Part shown: positions 24,201 through 35,300 of the stretch, one piece after another
How positions within the stretch are numbered: position 1 is the stretch's first letter
How the letters are laid out: every line of letters begins with the position of its first letter
Assembly: GCA_051294375.1 (NCBI GenBank)
Contig: CM119271.1
Span: forward strand, 4,080,093 to 4,144,092
Source: Paraspadella gotoi
Taxonomy: Eukaryota; Chaetognatha
DNA length: 64,000 nt
Direction: 5' to 3'
The notes under the pieces: generated by a model
Seen by the model: the letters and a program-made list of their open reading frames with translations, nothing else
What the model was told of the DNA's origin: nothing
Database searches by the model: none
Translations under genes and position numbers: made by a program

Positions 24201-24607
24201 TTATATTGGTTGTACCAACCGAAGAAGGTGGAGAAGAGTCTCCGTAAATTCTACGGAACGGGTACTTGTCTTGGAACAAGGCTTTGGGGTCGCTCCGGCT
24301 TACGGCTGGCCTCCCTCTCATCTAGGACAACCAATTAGTATTTTCTTTTAAATCAATCTTTTAAAAGAAAAGTTTGCGAAACGTCTTTGAACTTACCCAC
24401 AACCAACGTCAGTTTTATTTTTTGTCCCTGATGTTAAATGTTAAGTCTTAAGATAATTCATATTTTCTCGCGTCAAGAGTTTTTTTTCTTTACGGGATCG
24501 ATTTTTGCTTTTTCTCAAACAACAAAGAATCATTGAAAAAAACTCAGGCTAACGCATTTTTTTTTCCTCGTTTCTACCTCTGTTTCGTTTTTTTTTCCCC
24601 CTTGAAC

Positions 24608-24658
<51 letters not shown>

Positions 24659-24774
24659 AATCGATAGAAGAGAAAACCTTTCCGTTCTCAAATACGCAAT
24701 CATGCTTGGTTGATTCCGTTGAAGAGGAGCAAACATCGGGAAAATAACACAGGGCGGCGGTACCATCATTGTGA

Positions 24775-24872
<98 letters not shown>

Positions 24873-27800
24873 AAGTGCGCGAAAAAAAGAAAGAAAGAAA
24901 GAAAGATAAAGAGCGCGAAAAAAAAAGAAGGTTGGATTCGGACTTCCATATCTCCTCATATTAATCAAACAAAAACGAAAGTTAACAAAAAAAACAAAAG
25001 AAATAGAGAGCAAACCGGGGAAGCTGTTCTAATATGAACGAGAATGATGTTAATAAACCCGAAAAAAAAAATAATCCGTTTATAGCGAAATCAATAATTC
25101 ATCGTCGGGAGAGTCAAACAAGACGGTGGGAGGTAGAAGAAGAAAGGAGAGAGATAGAAGGAGAAGAAGTAGAGGAAAGGAGTTTAAGAAGAAGGAAGAA
25201 GAAGAAAAATAGGCGAGGGAAGGAGTAAAGAGGAAGTGAAGGAAAGAAGTATGAGAAAAGGAGGATAGTATTAAAGAAGGTAGGAAACAAGAATGTGTTG
25301 CGCCGCAGTGACTGACTTATCACGTGTATTTCTCGTGACATGACATGACAAGAGCTCGTGTATTTATAACATGCACTGCATCAAAATTCCGTCTTTTATT
25401 CTATTTTAGTTTTAGGATTTCCTGAAGGCGGCGCGAGCAGTCCCTTAGATTCGAGGTCTTTTCCTGTCTTAACAAAAGAGCAATTCTTGGGAAATTATAT
25501 GCATTTTTAACGTATGTGGGACAGACCGATAGACAGACATACCGACCGACGGACCGACGGACCGAACGAAAAGTGACTAAAAAATGGAAACGAAGGTAAT
25601 AAGAGAGAAACGAAAAAGAAAAGGCAGATGAAAGACAATTGCTAAAGAAAAGAGTTTTGATTTAAAAAAAGAAATGTAAACACTAAGGTAGTTTGTCCGA
25701 TTTTTTTTTCTTCCATTTTTAAATCGATAAAAATGTAAAATCTTCATCGATCCACACATAATTTCGGGAAAGTCGATCCGCACAGCCGACCCTACACCAG
25801 ACAGACATGCAATCAACAATCAACAAAAGAGCAACGGATGACCATTAGGGCATCAGGCGGTGAAGCTCTCCTAACGAAGAATGGCGCGTTGAAGCCTCAA
25901 TGACGTCCGAAGCCGACGATTTGCTTGCTTCTTCACAAGCAAACGAGTTGCAGGGGTGGAGAAGAGAAAGGGGGAGAGTGGAGTGAGAGGGAGAGGGATA
26001 AAAACAAATAATGGGGTAATGAGAAAAGGAGACATGACAGGATAAAAAAGAAGGTTGAAAAAAAAAGTGGGAAAACAGTTAAGATGGATAAAAAAAATAT
26101 ATCCGAGAAAGGAGAAAAAGTTGTGACAAAAAAAAACGGACAAAAATGGAGAGACTGGAAAATGGGGGTCACTGTGATCGAAAAGTGAGTATGGGGAGCT
26201 GATTATCATAAGGAAACGAAAAGAACGGATCGCTATATGTAGTCGGGCATTGCCTAGGTTCACCTCGCCTATAAGCATGACACTTTCAATTTTAACCCGG
26301 TGGCTCATTGGGAAGCGTGAGAACGGCCGTAAGCCACCTTGGGGGTGTGGTAAACCCTCAAGCCTGGTTCCAAGCTCAGGACCCGTTCCATGGCTGCTAG
26401 AGGGGGTTATAGAAGTTACGGATAGTCATCTTCAGCCCACTTAGCGCCTTATCCACATATATCTACGACAACATTGGGTACAGCCACAAAGCAGTCAAGA
26501 TTGGAGCGGAAATGTTAAAGAAACGAAAAGAGGGAGGACTGGGATTTTCGAGCGGACGAGATGTTCATTTGTCATTTCGGCGGACAAAAGAAAAATGAAT
26601 CTCGTCGGCGTCGTTAGAGGGACAGAGAGGGACTTTTTTGACCAATCCCCTTTTTTTTTTCTTTGTCGAGAAAAAAAAATTGAACAGCGGGAAGAAAGAT
26701 TGAAGATACTGGAATATGGACGTCGACGATGACGGCGACGATGACAGAGACGTCGGTGACAGAGGCCACTTCTGACACAGAGTGACAGCGACTGTCGGGG
26801 ACTGATACGAGACGACGCGCGAAATGCGTGAAACTTGTCTTTGACGTTGACGTCAACGAGAGAGACAGAGACGAAAAAAAAAATATAGTGTCTGGAATCT
26901 GGATGGAGGAAAGGAGAGAAAGACGATCAAAAAGGAACGAATTACTTAATCTCGTAGGGTAGCTTAAAATGAACTTGACTTAATGACTATATCAGACCCT
27001 AAAAGTAACCAAAACTAACCATATATATTGCGAACTCGTTTTACACCTTAATTTTAATTTCCTCTCATTGAAATGTCGATTTATTGACAATTAAGATTTT
27101 TATTTATCTTTCCAAATCCTGTTGATTATTTTCCCAGGATGAGGGCGATAAAAAGCCGAGGGAGATTTTAACCAACAATCCGGGACTCACCGAGGGCTCG
27201 ATAGCAGGTAATACAGTATGATTTTTTTCAATTGTAACATTTCCTGTAGCGATATCTCAGAGTCCCTTCACCCTAGGTACTTAAATTATGGCTCATTTTA
27301 CAGCCTGCTGTCTGGCATTTTTAGATCGATCAATTTTTACATTATTCTAATAACTTCTAGTCCCCAATGAACTCGTCAAATTTGTCAATCAACTTTTGAT
27401 TTGTTTACCTTTTAATGTTTCACGTTGTCACAAGTTACTCACAACCAATCAAAACTTATTTAAATTTATATTCTAATATTTATATTCTAATATTTATTCT
27501 TTAAAACTTGGTACAGGTTTTGTTTTCGTGCATTGAACAATAATATGACTAATGCTTTACAACATATTTTACATATTTTAGCTCTCAGTAGTATTTTGAT
27601 ATTTGAATTCACTTAAATTATATTTCATTTTAAAGAGGAGAAAAAATGCTACATGTTCTTTACCTCATATTTTTTTTGCTTTCATTTTAAGTACATTTTA
27701 AAAAAAAATTGGAAAATTGTATCGATGAAGTTTCAAATTTGACCTCCTCTTAATAGACGGTCACTAAATAAAGAAGACTCATTACAAATATGTTGAATTA

Positions 27801-28567
27801 TATATCATATAAAATGCCAGACCGAGACCTTCATCATTAATCTTTTTAAATTTTATGGTTGCATAGATATACTGTCACGAAATGTTACAAACGAGAAAAA
27901 TCATACTGTAGTCGGGAATAACGATCTTTTACGAATCGATTTAACGAATTACATTACGAAGATTGGATGGAAACGCGAAACTGATCGAAGTTCGAGAAAA
28001 TCGTTTCGAGATAAGTGGTCGTTAGAAAGCGAACTTTACTGTACTTGCGGTCACAAAAGAGGTCCATTCATTCTAGTCGCCATTGTCCTCTGCCAGAAGA
28101 ATCGTTAATGAACGTCCGTTCCCTTTTTTATGTTCCTTTTTTTCTATTTTTTTTTTTCTTCACTTTTTGTTGAGATTTTTTTTATTTATTTTCTTCCTTT
28201 CTCTTTTTTTTTTTTTTTGCTAACTTTCTTTGTCTCTCACATCTCTAACATGTTCATCATTTAGTTTTTATATTTTTTTCTTTTTTTCCTTTTTTCGCTA
28301 ATCGCAAATCAAATTTACCGCGTATACTATTTTAAGTAATACATAGCTCACATCCTCTTTGTCTCTCTTCTCTTTCTCACTCTTCTTTCCCCTCCTCCTC
28401 TTCCACCTTTCTCCAATCCCTACGCGCCGCCTCCAGCCATCGTGATCGGCGTCCTCGCTCTCTTCTTCATCATCGGCGCCGTCTATTTTTCCCTCAAAAA
28501 GGGTCACCGGAAGACGGCGCAGATCACGTCCACGTCGAGGATGAAGCTCAGCGACGTCGCCGAGTAG
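21300..28567 (+). CDS. Mucin-like single-pass membrane protein, 4 exons
   Basis: I do not recognise the family. Exons: 21300-22257, 23200-23367, 27138-27207, 28437-28567; all introns are GT-AG with phases 0, 0 and 1. The chosen ATG gives a clear signal peptide (residues 1-23, MISPFGLFFVCLLTTNLVPS then IVA). A stalk of about 130 residues follows, almost all Thr, Ala, Asp, Glu and Val in short repeats, as in O-glycosylated mucin domains. Next come IVLTMTLTIADVSKVECEKV, a (ACGACGATGGCG)n minisatellite at about 21870-21960, then EKTFLEDATKAWTKFVEDAG and NATAKITAV. Exon 2 adds VYCGSISLDLTVAASSPSEE, and exon 3 DEGDKKPREILTNNPGLTEG. Exon 4 holds the membrane segment VIGVLALFFIIGAVYF, a basic stop-transfer KKGHRK, and a tail ending SDVAE. 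The exons agree in frame except for one +1 shift inside the minisatellite (exon 1 is 958 nt), probably a sequencing indel. The ectodomain might be SEA-like, but that is a guess. Confidence 0.75.
22265..22335 (+). repeat. (GGA)n repeat just inside intron 1
   Basis: Purine-rich GGA/GGGGA array starting 8 bp after the exon 1 donor GTTAGT. The matching array in copy 1 is 12497-12560. Such G-runs beside a donor could act as intronic splicing enhancers, but this is inference. Confidence 0.85.
22370..22805 (+). repeat. Cluster of GC palindromes in intron 1
   Basis: Within AT-rich DNA lie GTCCCCAAGGGGGA (about 22460), GGGGTAACCCC (22546), CCCCTTGGG (22743), CTGCCCCAGGGGGCAG (22758) and TCCCAAGGGGA (22785), with TTCCCCCTGGCGGG at the start. 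Most can fold as short hairpins. The same cluster is at 12585-13050. No terminal repeats or coding frame are seen, so its origin is unknown. Confidence 0.7.
23533..24222 (+). repeat. Dispersed repeat G with nested AT-rich insertion
   Basis: The repeat starts near ATTGATAGGGAAGCCAGG, is interrupted after CCTTAAAC (about 23632), and resumes at CTTAAACCATCAAAG (24138). An uninterrupted copy is at 35471-35665, which shows that about 490 bp was inserted with CTTAAAC duplicated on both sides. The insert resembles 37730-38060. The host repeat ends with the hairpin ATTGGTTGTACCAA. Its class is unknown. Confidence 0.65.
24608..24915. repeat. (GA)n and (GAAA)n microsatellites
   Basis: GA array at 24608-24656, then GAAA tetranucleotides at 24773-24866 and a second short run to about 24905, separated by GTGCGCGAAA. 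Confidence 0.93.
25298..25580 (+). mobile_element. TTGCGCCGC element, 3'-truncated
   Basis: Starts TTGCGCCGCAGTGACT, contains ATTTATAACATGCACTGCAT and GTGGGACAGACCGATAGAC, and ends near AAAGTGACT without the right terminal repeat seen at 37348-37365. It lies in intron 2 of the membrane-protein gene. Confidence 0.65.
26270..26440 (+). mobile_element. tRNA-derived SINE, family 2, deleted copy
   Basis: Shares GGCTCATTGGG and the segments CCACCTTGGGGG and CTCAAGCCTGGTTCCAAGC with 640-830. It jumps from CATTGGG straight to AAGCGTGAGAACGG, so about 60 bp including the B box is missing. Without a B box it is not expected to be transcribed by Pol III. It lies in intron 2. Confidence 0.6.
26441..27137. 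other. Intron 2 remainder, nothing recognised
   Basis: Mixed sequence with a moderately GC-rich stretch (26540-26870) containing AGAGACAGAG and GACGACG-type repeats, then AT-rich DNA up to the exon 3 acceptor TTTTCCCAG. No gene or element is recognised. Confidence 0.4.
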
Positions 28568-29042
28568 AAATCGGCCGGAGTCGGGCCTCCGCTGGAGGGC
28601 GGGGTTGGAGAGCTTTTCCGGAAAAAAAAAAACACGAAACGATAAAACAAAACTGTTCCTCAACCCCCCCCCCAAAAAAAAACACTCAAACCCGATGGAA
28701 GGCCGAAAAAACATCGAAAAATCATAAAACTAAATTTCAACTGATCGACGTTAGGTTTAGTTGAATTTCGAATGAAATTATTGTAAATTGTTTAATGAAA
28801 TTGTTTTGGCATTGAATCCGAGTAATTTTTGTATATGTAGTTGTATGATATTTGCCGAACTAGTCAAAAACATCCACTATGAATTGAAATGCATAATTAA
28901 ATTATACACAATCAAAAATAATCCGGTCGAATTTTTAAAATGTCCTCATTCGGCTCTCGAAATACTTTTTTTTTTTTTTGCTCCACGTTTTTCTCTGTAT
29001 TTTTTAAACCCTGACCGCGAATGTCTAAACATTTAAATTTAA

Positions 29043-29048
29043 AATAAA
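29043..29048 (+). promoter_or_regulatory. Candidate polyadenylation signal, membrane-protein gene
   Basis: AATAAA about 476 bp after the stop codon at 28565-28567, in AT-rich DNA. It is the clearest hexamer downstream of the gene, but the transcript end is not otherwise shown. Confidence 0.45.
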
Positions 29049-29099
29049 ATTCGATCTTTCGATCCGCTAAACTCAACGGCTCGTTTATTTATTTATTTA

Positions 29100-30860
29100 T
29101 TTTTTTTTAGATTCTACAAAAAAATATTGGATCAATTTTAGTTAGAATAGAACTTCAAGGTGCGTCTAACTTTTATTACGGATTTACCTTGGGCGGGGAT
29201 TTCTTTTTTTTTTTTTTTAACTAAAGATCCCTGGATCTGAAAACGCGAGATAAGAGACAAAAAAAAAGAGAGAGAAATTCAAAAGTAAACACTCTCGTGG
29301 CTCAACGCAACTTATGGCCTAATTCAGTTTTGCATATAATTAGTAGAAGCCTTTTCGACGAAGGCTCTGGCGACTCTTGGGGTAATTTTCAGAAGTATTC
29401 GAGGCAACCGTACGATATCTCTTACTCAGATTAGTTCCCCTTGTCACTAATTAAAGCGGCCTCATGTGGTTTTTCAGTGATTGCAGATATGTGAACTACT
29501 TATGGTCTTAAAGATCCGAAATTAACGATTTCATTGATAATGGAGGTTTGTTTTAAATAAAAGTATGAAAGGTCAATTCGATTCAATTCAATTCAACGAA
29601 ATTAATGATGAATATTAAACAAATACAGTTTGGGAACTCAAATGATTTGAACAAAGACGACGACGACGACGACGAACACAACGACGAAGACGACGACGAC
29701 GTCTATATACTTTGTGACCCGTAGTGGTCAGTAAGAATGACCTTGTTATGGCTGACCTTTTCAGTCAATATGAATACGTAGTTGTTGTTGTTGTTATTTT
29801 TACCGTTTTGATTTTTACTCTGTTTTTTGTTATGTTTTCTCTTCTCACAAAAACACGTTTCTAATTTTTTTGGTATTGCACGACGCTCCTTTTGGACATC
29901 CTTTGCAACCTTTTAGACACTTTTGGTCCCTGTTAAACGAAATTAAACAAAATATTTTACCTTTAATTATCCCAACAATATCGAAATCACTTAAAATATG
30001 AGTTTATACAAACTATTGCATAGAAAAATTGCAATTGCAATTGCAATTGAAATTGCACAGCCAAAAACCTCCACACAAAAAGAGAATTTTCTAGTCAATG
30101 ATCATTTGCCATCCGCTTCGGGTCAAAGACGAAGCGCGTTTAACCCTTTACGATCTGTTTAAAACTTAGCATACTGTGAGCCTGATCTGGAATAATTTCA
30201 GACCGTTTACGATTTAGTCGGTGAAAAAAATTATCTGCCATATAGCACACTATCGCAGAGAACGGAGACAAAGGTTCCAATCGAGAAAAAAATCTACAGC
30301 ATTGGAAAAGTCTGAAAAACACGCTATTTTCTTAATTTTTAGTTGCGCCGCGAGTACTCGCGGCGAGTACTTTTTCTGAACTTAATCTTAATTTATTCTT
30401 AACCTTAATTTATCATATTTTACAAATATTAACGAGAAATTATCCATCTCGGTTCCGTTTTGTTCTTCTTTTTTCGCCAATTCATTGAGAAAAACCTTGC
30501 TCTTCCTTTTCCCATATACATCTGGAACGTATTAATCTCCAGGAATGCCTATTTCTCTTTACTCTCCATAAATATTTTGCATTAAATTAACTAAAAGATT
30601 ATTAGTCATTTTAAAATCAAAAAGACTTTATTCAGAGTAAATAAAGGTGACGGTTAGGCGCACCAGGAAGCCTGATTCAATGCTACTGAAACTAAGGGAG
30701 AACTAAAAGTCTATAACAAAGAGACAGTATCAGAGGCAAGACGGTTCCATCGTTCTCGCAAGCCGATTGGTCGATCTCGGCCAATCGGCGTTCGATGATT
30801 CCATTCCATTCTGATCTCCTGCGATATTATTTAGCATAAGAAAAAAATAGCTATTTTTAG
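29100..30860. other. Intergenic AT-rich DNA
   Basis: No gene recognised. Contains poly-T runs, a CGA trinucleotide run at 29657-29703, the perfect 18-bp palindrome at 30347-30364, and CCGATTGG/CCAATCGG inverted copies around 30762-30788. Confidence 0.6.
30347..30364. repeat. Perfect 18-bp GC palindrome
   Basis: GCCGCGAGTACTCGCGGC, preceded by AGTTGC and followed by GAGTAC. The left side TTGCGCCGC equals the terminal motif of the element at 37089-37365, so it may be a remnant of that family. Confidence 0.6.
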
Positions 30861-30874
30861 CATAATATAGGGAG

Positions 30875-31703
30875 TAAGGCGGGTTAAATTTGATCCCTTT
30901 TTATCATTAGAAGTTGTTATATAAAATTCATTTGTCTATCATATACTTAATCAATATTTACTATCACTTTTATAACTAGTGAAGCAGAGTATAACATTGA
31001 AGTATTTAAATATTTATAAATGCATAAGCAATAAAAAATCTTTTTGTAAAAATTTTATTTTTTAAGAACAAAGTATAATGCGTTTTTCAATATTTCGATG
31101 ATAAGTGGGTCAAATACAGGAAAAACCCTTAAAAATCATCTTGATTATTATCATACTATGGCAACGGAAGGATAGCCTGTGATACCCGGGGCGCGGGGTA
31201 TCTCACCAACTGGCGTAGGGGCTGCGGACCCTCAGTGACCGCCTCCTGTCACTGGCATGTTTATACCGGCACCGTCACATTTAAGCCAGAACCGGGATAC
31301 CCAGGGATTGAACCCGGGACGCACGGATGGAATGAGATGATTTAGCCTGCTCAGCCATTGAGACGAGGCTGAGGACGGACAGCAGTGAGGCAGCTTTAAG
31401 TCTTGCTGCCACAATACCATAATTTTTATAGTTTTTGATAATTTTAACCAATAAAACATAAAAATTTTGAATTCTTGTAATATTTTTATTTATTTTTTCA
31501 AGCTCTACCCGAATCCGTTTTTAAAAATTCTGATTTTGAAATATAAAATTTTCATGATTTATAGTAATACGATAAACTTTAAATACTTCTATGTTATTAA
31601 CTATACATAATATCTTAATTTTTTTTAAATTTCGTTATCCCACAGGGATGCTTTAACATTATTTATATGACAGAACTCTTAGTTTCTATCTTGTTCCGCC
31701 TTA
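30875..31703 (+). mobile_element. Non-autonomous hAT-like element with 8-bp TSD
   Basis: Left end TAAGGCGGGTTAAA and right end TTGTTCCGCCTTA are inverted over TAAGGCGG. Both ends are flanked by the same 8 bp, ATAGGGAG (30867-30874 and 31704-31711). That site fits the nTnnnnAn target pattern of Ac-type hAT transposons, and TAAGG fits the hAT end rule YARNG. The element is 829 bp, AT-rich and has no transposase frame. A family 1 SINE sits inside it. Confidence 0.8.
31165..31420 (-). mobile_element. tRNA-derived SINE, family 1, nested in hAT-like element
   Basis: On the minus strand the order is CAGCAAGACTTAAAGCTGCC, an A-box-like segment TCTCAATGGCTGAG, a B box GGGTTCAATCCC, then CATGCCAGTGACAGG and GGTCACTGAGG, ending in CCCGCGCCCCGGGTAT. 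This is the most complete copy of the family. It must be younger than its host element. Confidence 0.75.
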
Positions 31704-32322
31704 ATAGGGAGCCATCTAGCACATTTCTTTCCTGCTGAGTTTGATTTAGAGACTCGTGCTTCAGACTTCAGAGACTTTTAATCAGACTCGTGCTGCTGCG
31801 CTGCAGACTGCAGGGGTTCAGGGTGCAGCCGCGAAACCAAATGAAATTTCTGGGAAATCCTGAAAATCCAGAAATTCAGATATCGAGACAAAAAAATCGA
31901 AAAAAACGAGAAATCTGAGAAAGGAATCAAAATTAACTGAGGACTTCGTCTGTAACCACGAGATTTCCATTCCTGTTTCCTTATCTAATCTAATATTATT
32001 TCTTTTTTCTATTATAATCCTATTTCTTTATCTAATCTAATCATATTTATTTTTTCTATTTTATTCCCATTTCTATATCTAATCATATTTATTTTTTCTA
32101 TTCTATTCTTATTTCTTTTTCTATTTTTATTCAATTGGAATTTTTTAGCAACGAAATATCTCGCTCTGAAAAAAAAAGGACGGGAAAATTACTGATTATT
32201 TTTATTTTTTCGCTATACTCGTGTTTGATGTAATTTCCCTTTTTTTGACGTTTTCTCGACAGTAATGTTTCTATTCTTTTATGTATTTTAGATAAATCAA
32301 TCTGTAATCATTGATCAACGTA

Positions 32323-35300
32323 ATGTCAAATTTTTACAAAACGGTCCGAGGAGCATGGAGCAGTGCCAATATCGACGAGGCGGAAAACGAGGTAGATTTC
32401 GGCAAAGATAAAGTAAGGTTTTGATCCTTTATTTCCGCGAACTCGCTTATTTTTATATATTATATTATTATATATAATAATAATAATAATATATGACAGG
32501 AGTTCGGGACGCCCGAGCCGTCGCCTCCTCCGTCGGTATCTTCGCCACCAACGCGGTCACGGAGCCCGTCACCCAAAGCGCCCTGCGCGCCGAAGTCCGA
32601 GAGCCCCGCCCTGGCCGCGTCTATTGATACCTGGGTCCGCCCGCTCATCGAAATTGTTGACAAACTGCGGAGTCTCGGGATCGAGAAACACGAGTTAGTA
32701 ATTAGTTACGAATTTGATGAATAATAATTGTTTGAAAATTAAAACAGAATAACGGGTAAAAGGTATAGTTAAATTTTGACTATTTTTTTTGCATAATGAA
32801 AGCAATTTAAGCTAGTATCGTAATTGAGCCAAATTTAACGTATTTTTCAGTATTGCCTTGCCCCGAATCGTCATTACCGGTGATCAAAGTTCGGGCAAGT
32901 CTACCGTCGTCGAAGCTCTGTCGGGCATCGCCCTGCCGAGAGGGATGGGCATGGTGACGCGGGCGCCGCTGGAACTCAGGTCGGATCTGAGGAAACGTGG
33001 GCCGAGAGTGATCCAAAATAGTTACCCTTTTTTACGTTTTAATTTAATTTAATAATGGACACTGGACAGTACTTTCAATAATAATTAAACTTAAGCAACA
33101 TTTTAACGATAGAATGATAAAGATGGACTGCGAGTGGTCGGCTAAACTCTCCTACCGTTTGAACGAAGAAGATATCACCTTCAACATCCTCGATCCGAAA
33201 GATGTCGGCCAAAAGGTAATTTTTTGCCATCAATTTGTTCAGCATCCTTATTGTACATCGCTTTTTTCAATTTTTGTAAGTCACCTTTCAAGTACCAAAA
33301 ATGTTATTAGTGCCTCAGTAACAGTTCAGTTTCAAGCCCTTGGAAAGCGATTTAAATGTATTGGCGCAGCCACTGGTTTAAAAAAATATTTGTTACACAG
33401 CTTTGTAGTCCCAAGATATTTTGCTAGTTTATTTCGTTCGAATAAGATTCTGGATGCGCAAAATGAATTGACGAGCGAGGAGTCCTGCGTATCCGAAAAA
33501 GAGCTCAAGCTGGAGGTTCGCGCCCCGAACGTGCCCGATTTGACCGTGGTCGACCTGCCCGGCATCGTGAGGACCGTCGCTGAGGGGCAAGAGCTCGACA
33601 TCGAGGAAAAGATCAAGAATTTAATCAGGAAGTAAGTCGAATCTTTAAATTACGAAAGTTAAAAAAATTTGTACAATCTGTATAAGAATTATTCCATAAA
33701 CAAGCTATCTTTGCACAGGCTATGGCTTTGGCAATAAATGGTGATTAATAATTGGTTANNNNNNNNNNTATGCCTATGGCTTTAGAAATAAATGGTGATT
33801 AATAATTGGTTATTAGTAAGTTATTGTTTTCTGTCGCGTAAAATTTACTTTTTTTTTTTGGAATTACAGATACATCGAAGCTCCTAACACGATCGATTTG
33901 GTTGTTTGTCCTGCCAATGTAGACCCGGCCGTTAACGAAGCGATCAAACTCGCCAAAGATGTGCGTCGATTTTCTAAGATGTTACATAAAAAAAAGAAAA
34001 AAAAGAAAAACTTGAAAAATGATACTTTCCCCTCGGCCTAGGTTGATCCCACTTTCGAAAGAACTCTTGCAGTAGTGACAAAGCCGGATCTCGTGGACAA
34101 AGGAGCGGAGAATTCTGTCGTTGATCTGGTCAACAACAAGTCACCGGTATTGACACTGAAGAGACAGTAAGAATTGTTATGAGTTAGTGACAAAACAGTT
34201 CGATATGAGCAGTCCCTGAGCTTCGGATCAGACTGTAACACCGTGTTACACTTACAGGCGGGTTAAGCGCCTCGGCTCTCTGAACTGTTAGGTAACCACC
34301 GGACTAGAACTCTGGACCTTCGGGTTGGGAGGCGAATGACTTGCCTCCTGCACCAATGGCCGCTTGGTGGATTTTAGTCCTCCATAACAAGATTATTTCT
34401 AGTATACACACCTACTTGCCTTACTTTTTTACTTAACCAGGTCAAACTTGCCGGTTCGAGCAGTTGGACGATGATTAAAGGAAGGTCGCAGGCCGATTTG
34501 GATAAAGGGATCTCGTTGGCACAAGCAACAGCCCAGGAGGTGAGTGAAGAGTTAGTTGCGTCACACAATCTGTTTTAAATTATAATTAAGATCGGCTTAT
34601 AACGTTTTCAGGCAAGTTTCTTTACGAAACACAAGCAATACAGTCGAATTGAGGAAACGAAACTCGGGGTCAACAATTTGGCCACCAAATTAACATGGAT
34701 TTTGGTGAACAAAATCAAAGACGAGCTGCCCATTTGTCGCCAACAGGTAGTTGTCTAAAAATACACGGATTTCAATTGTGAGTGAAATGAAAAGATAATT
34801 ATAGCGACTTAAATTTTGAACCCTGGGTAAAAAAAATTGCCAACGTTTTTTTTTTTTTACAGTAGTACAGCTTGCTTAGTTTCTTAGTTATTTTCTAATT
34901 AACTAGATAGTTGAAAGTTGAAAAAATTATGCAAATTGAAAAAATTATGCAAGTTAAAAAAATTTTGAACCCTGGTATAAAAAATTGCTAACGTTTTTTT
35001 TATTTTTTAACTCCCAGTAGTACAGCTTGCTTAGTTTCTTAGTTATTTTCTCATTAACACCATGGTCGAATTTCAAAAAAAGAAATTTTTTGTATTTGAA
35101 TAGCATCATTCTGTTGTAGGATATACTTAAATGAAAAAAATAAAATATTAAAAAATTTGGGTTTATCTTACAAATTTAGACATTAAAGTATGTCTCTGAG
35201 CAATCAGAATTTTCAAAAACTTTTTCACTGCCACAATGACAGCCCTTTCCATTTGTTAGTTTTTTCTATTTTTTTCTAGTTAAAATAAAAATTTCAGCTT

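Larger units (their letters stand above)
19096..26190 (+). repeat. Duplicated block A, copy 2 (cleaner copy)
   Basis: Counterpart of 9274-16430. This copy joins continuously to the downstream exons 3 and 4 of the membrane-protein gene and keeps its frames better, so it is taken as the reference. Before the gene it holds AT-rich DNA, CCCTAA-like sequence (20030-20245) and (GTC)n at 20811-20860. It begins in CT microsatellite sequence; copy 1 ends in GA microsatellite, which is where misjoins are expected. Confidence 0.8.

Noticed and set aside
33332-33616. Minus-strand frame opposite exon 5 of Mx-like gene 1
   Set aside because: Shadow of a real coding exon on the other strand (G3 motif DLPG in the plus frame).
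34141-34380. Intron 7 of gene 1 created by SINE insertion (introner-like origin)
   Set aside because: Gene 2 has an intron at the same position and phase without that SINE, so the intron is older.
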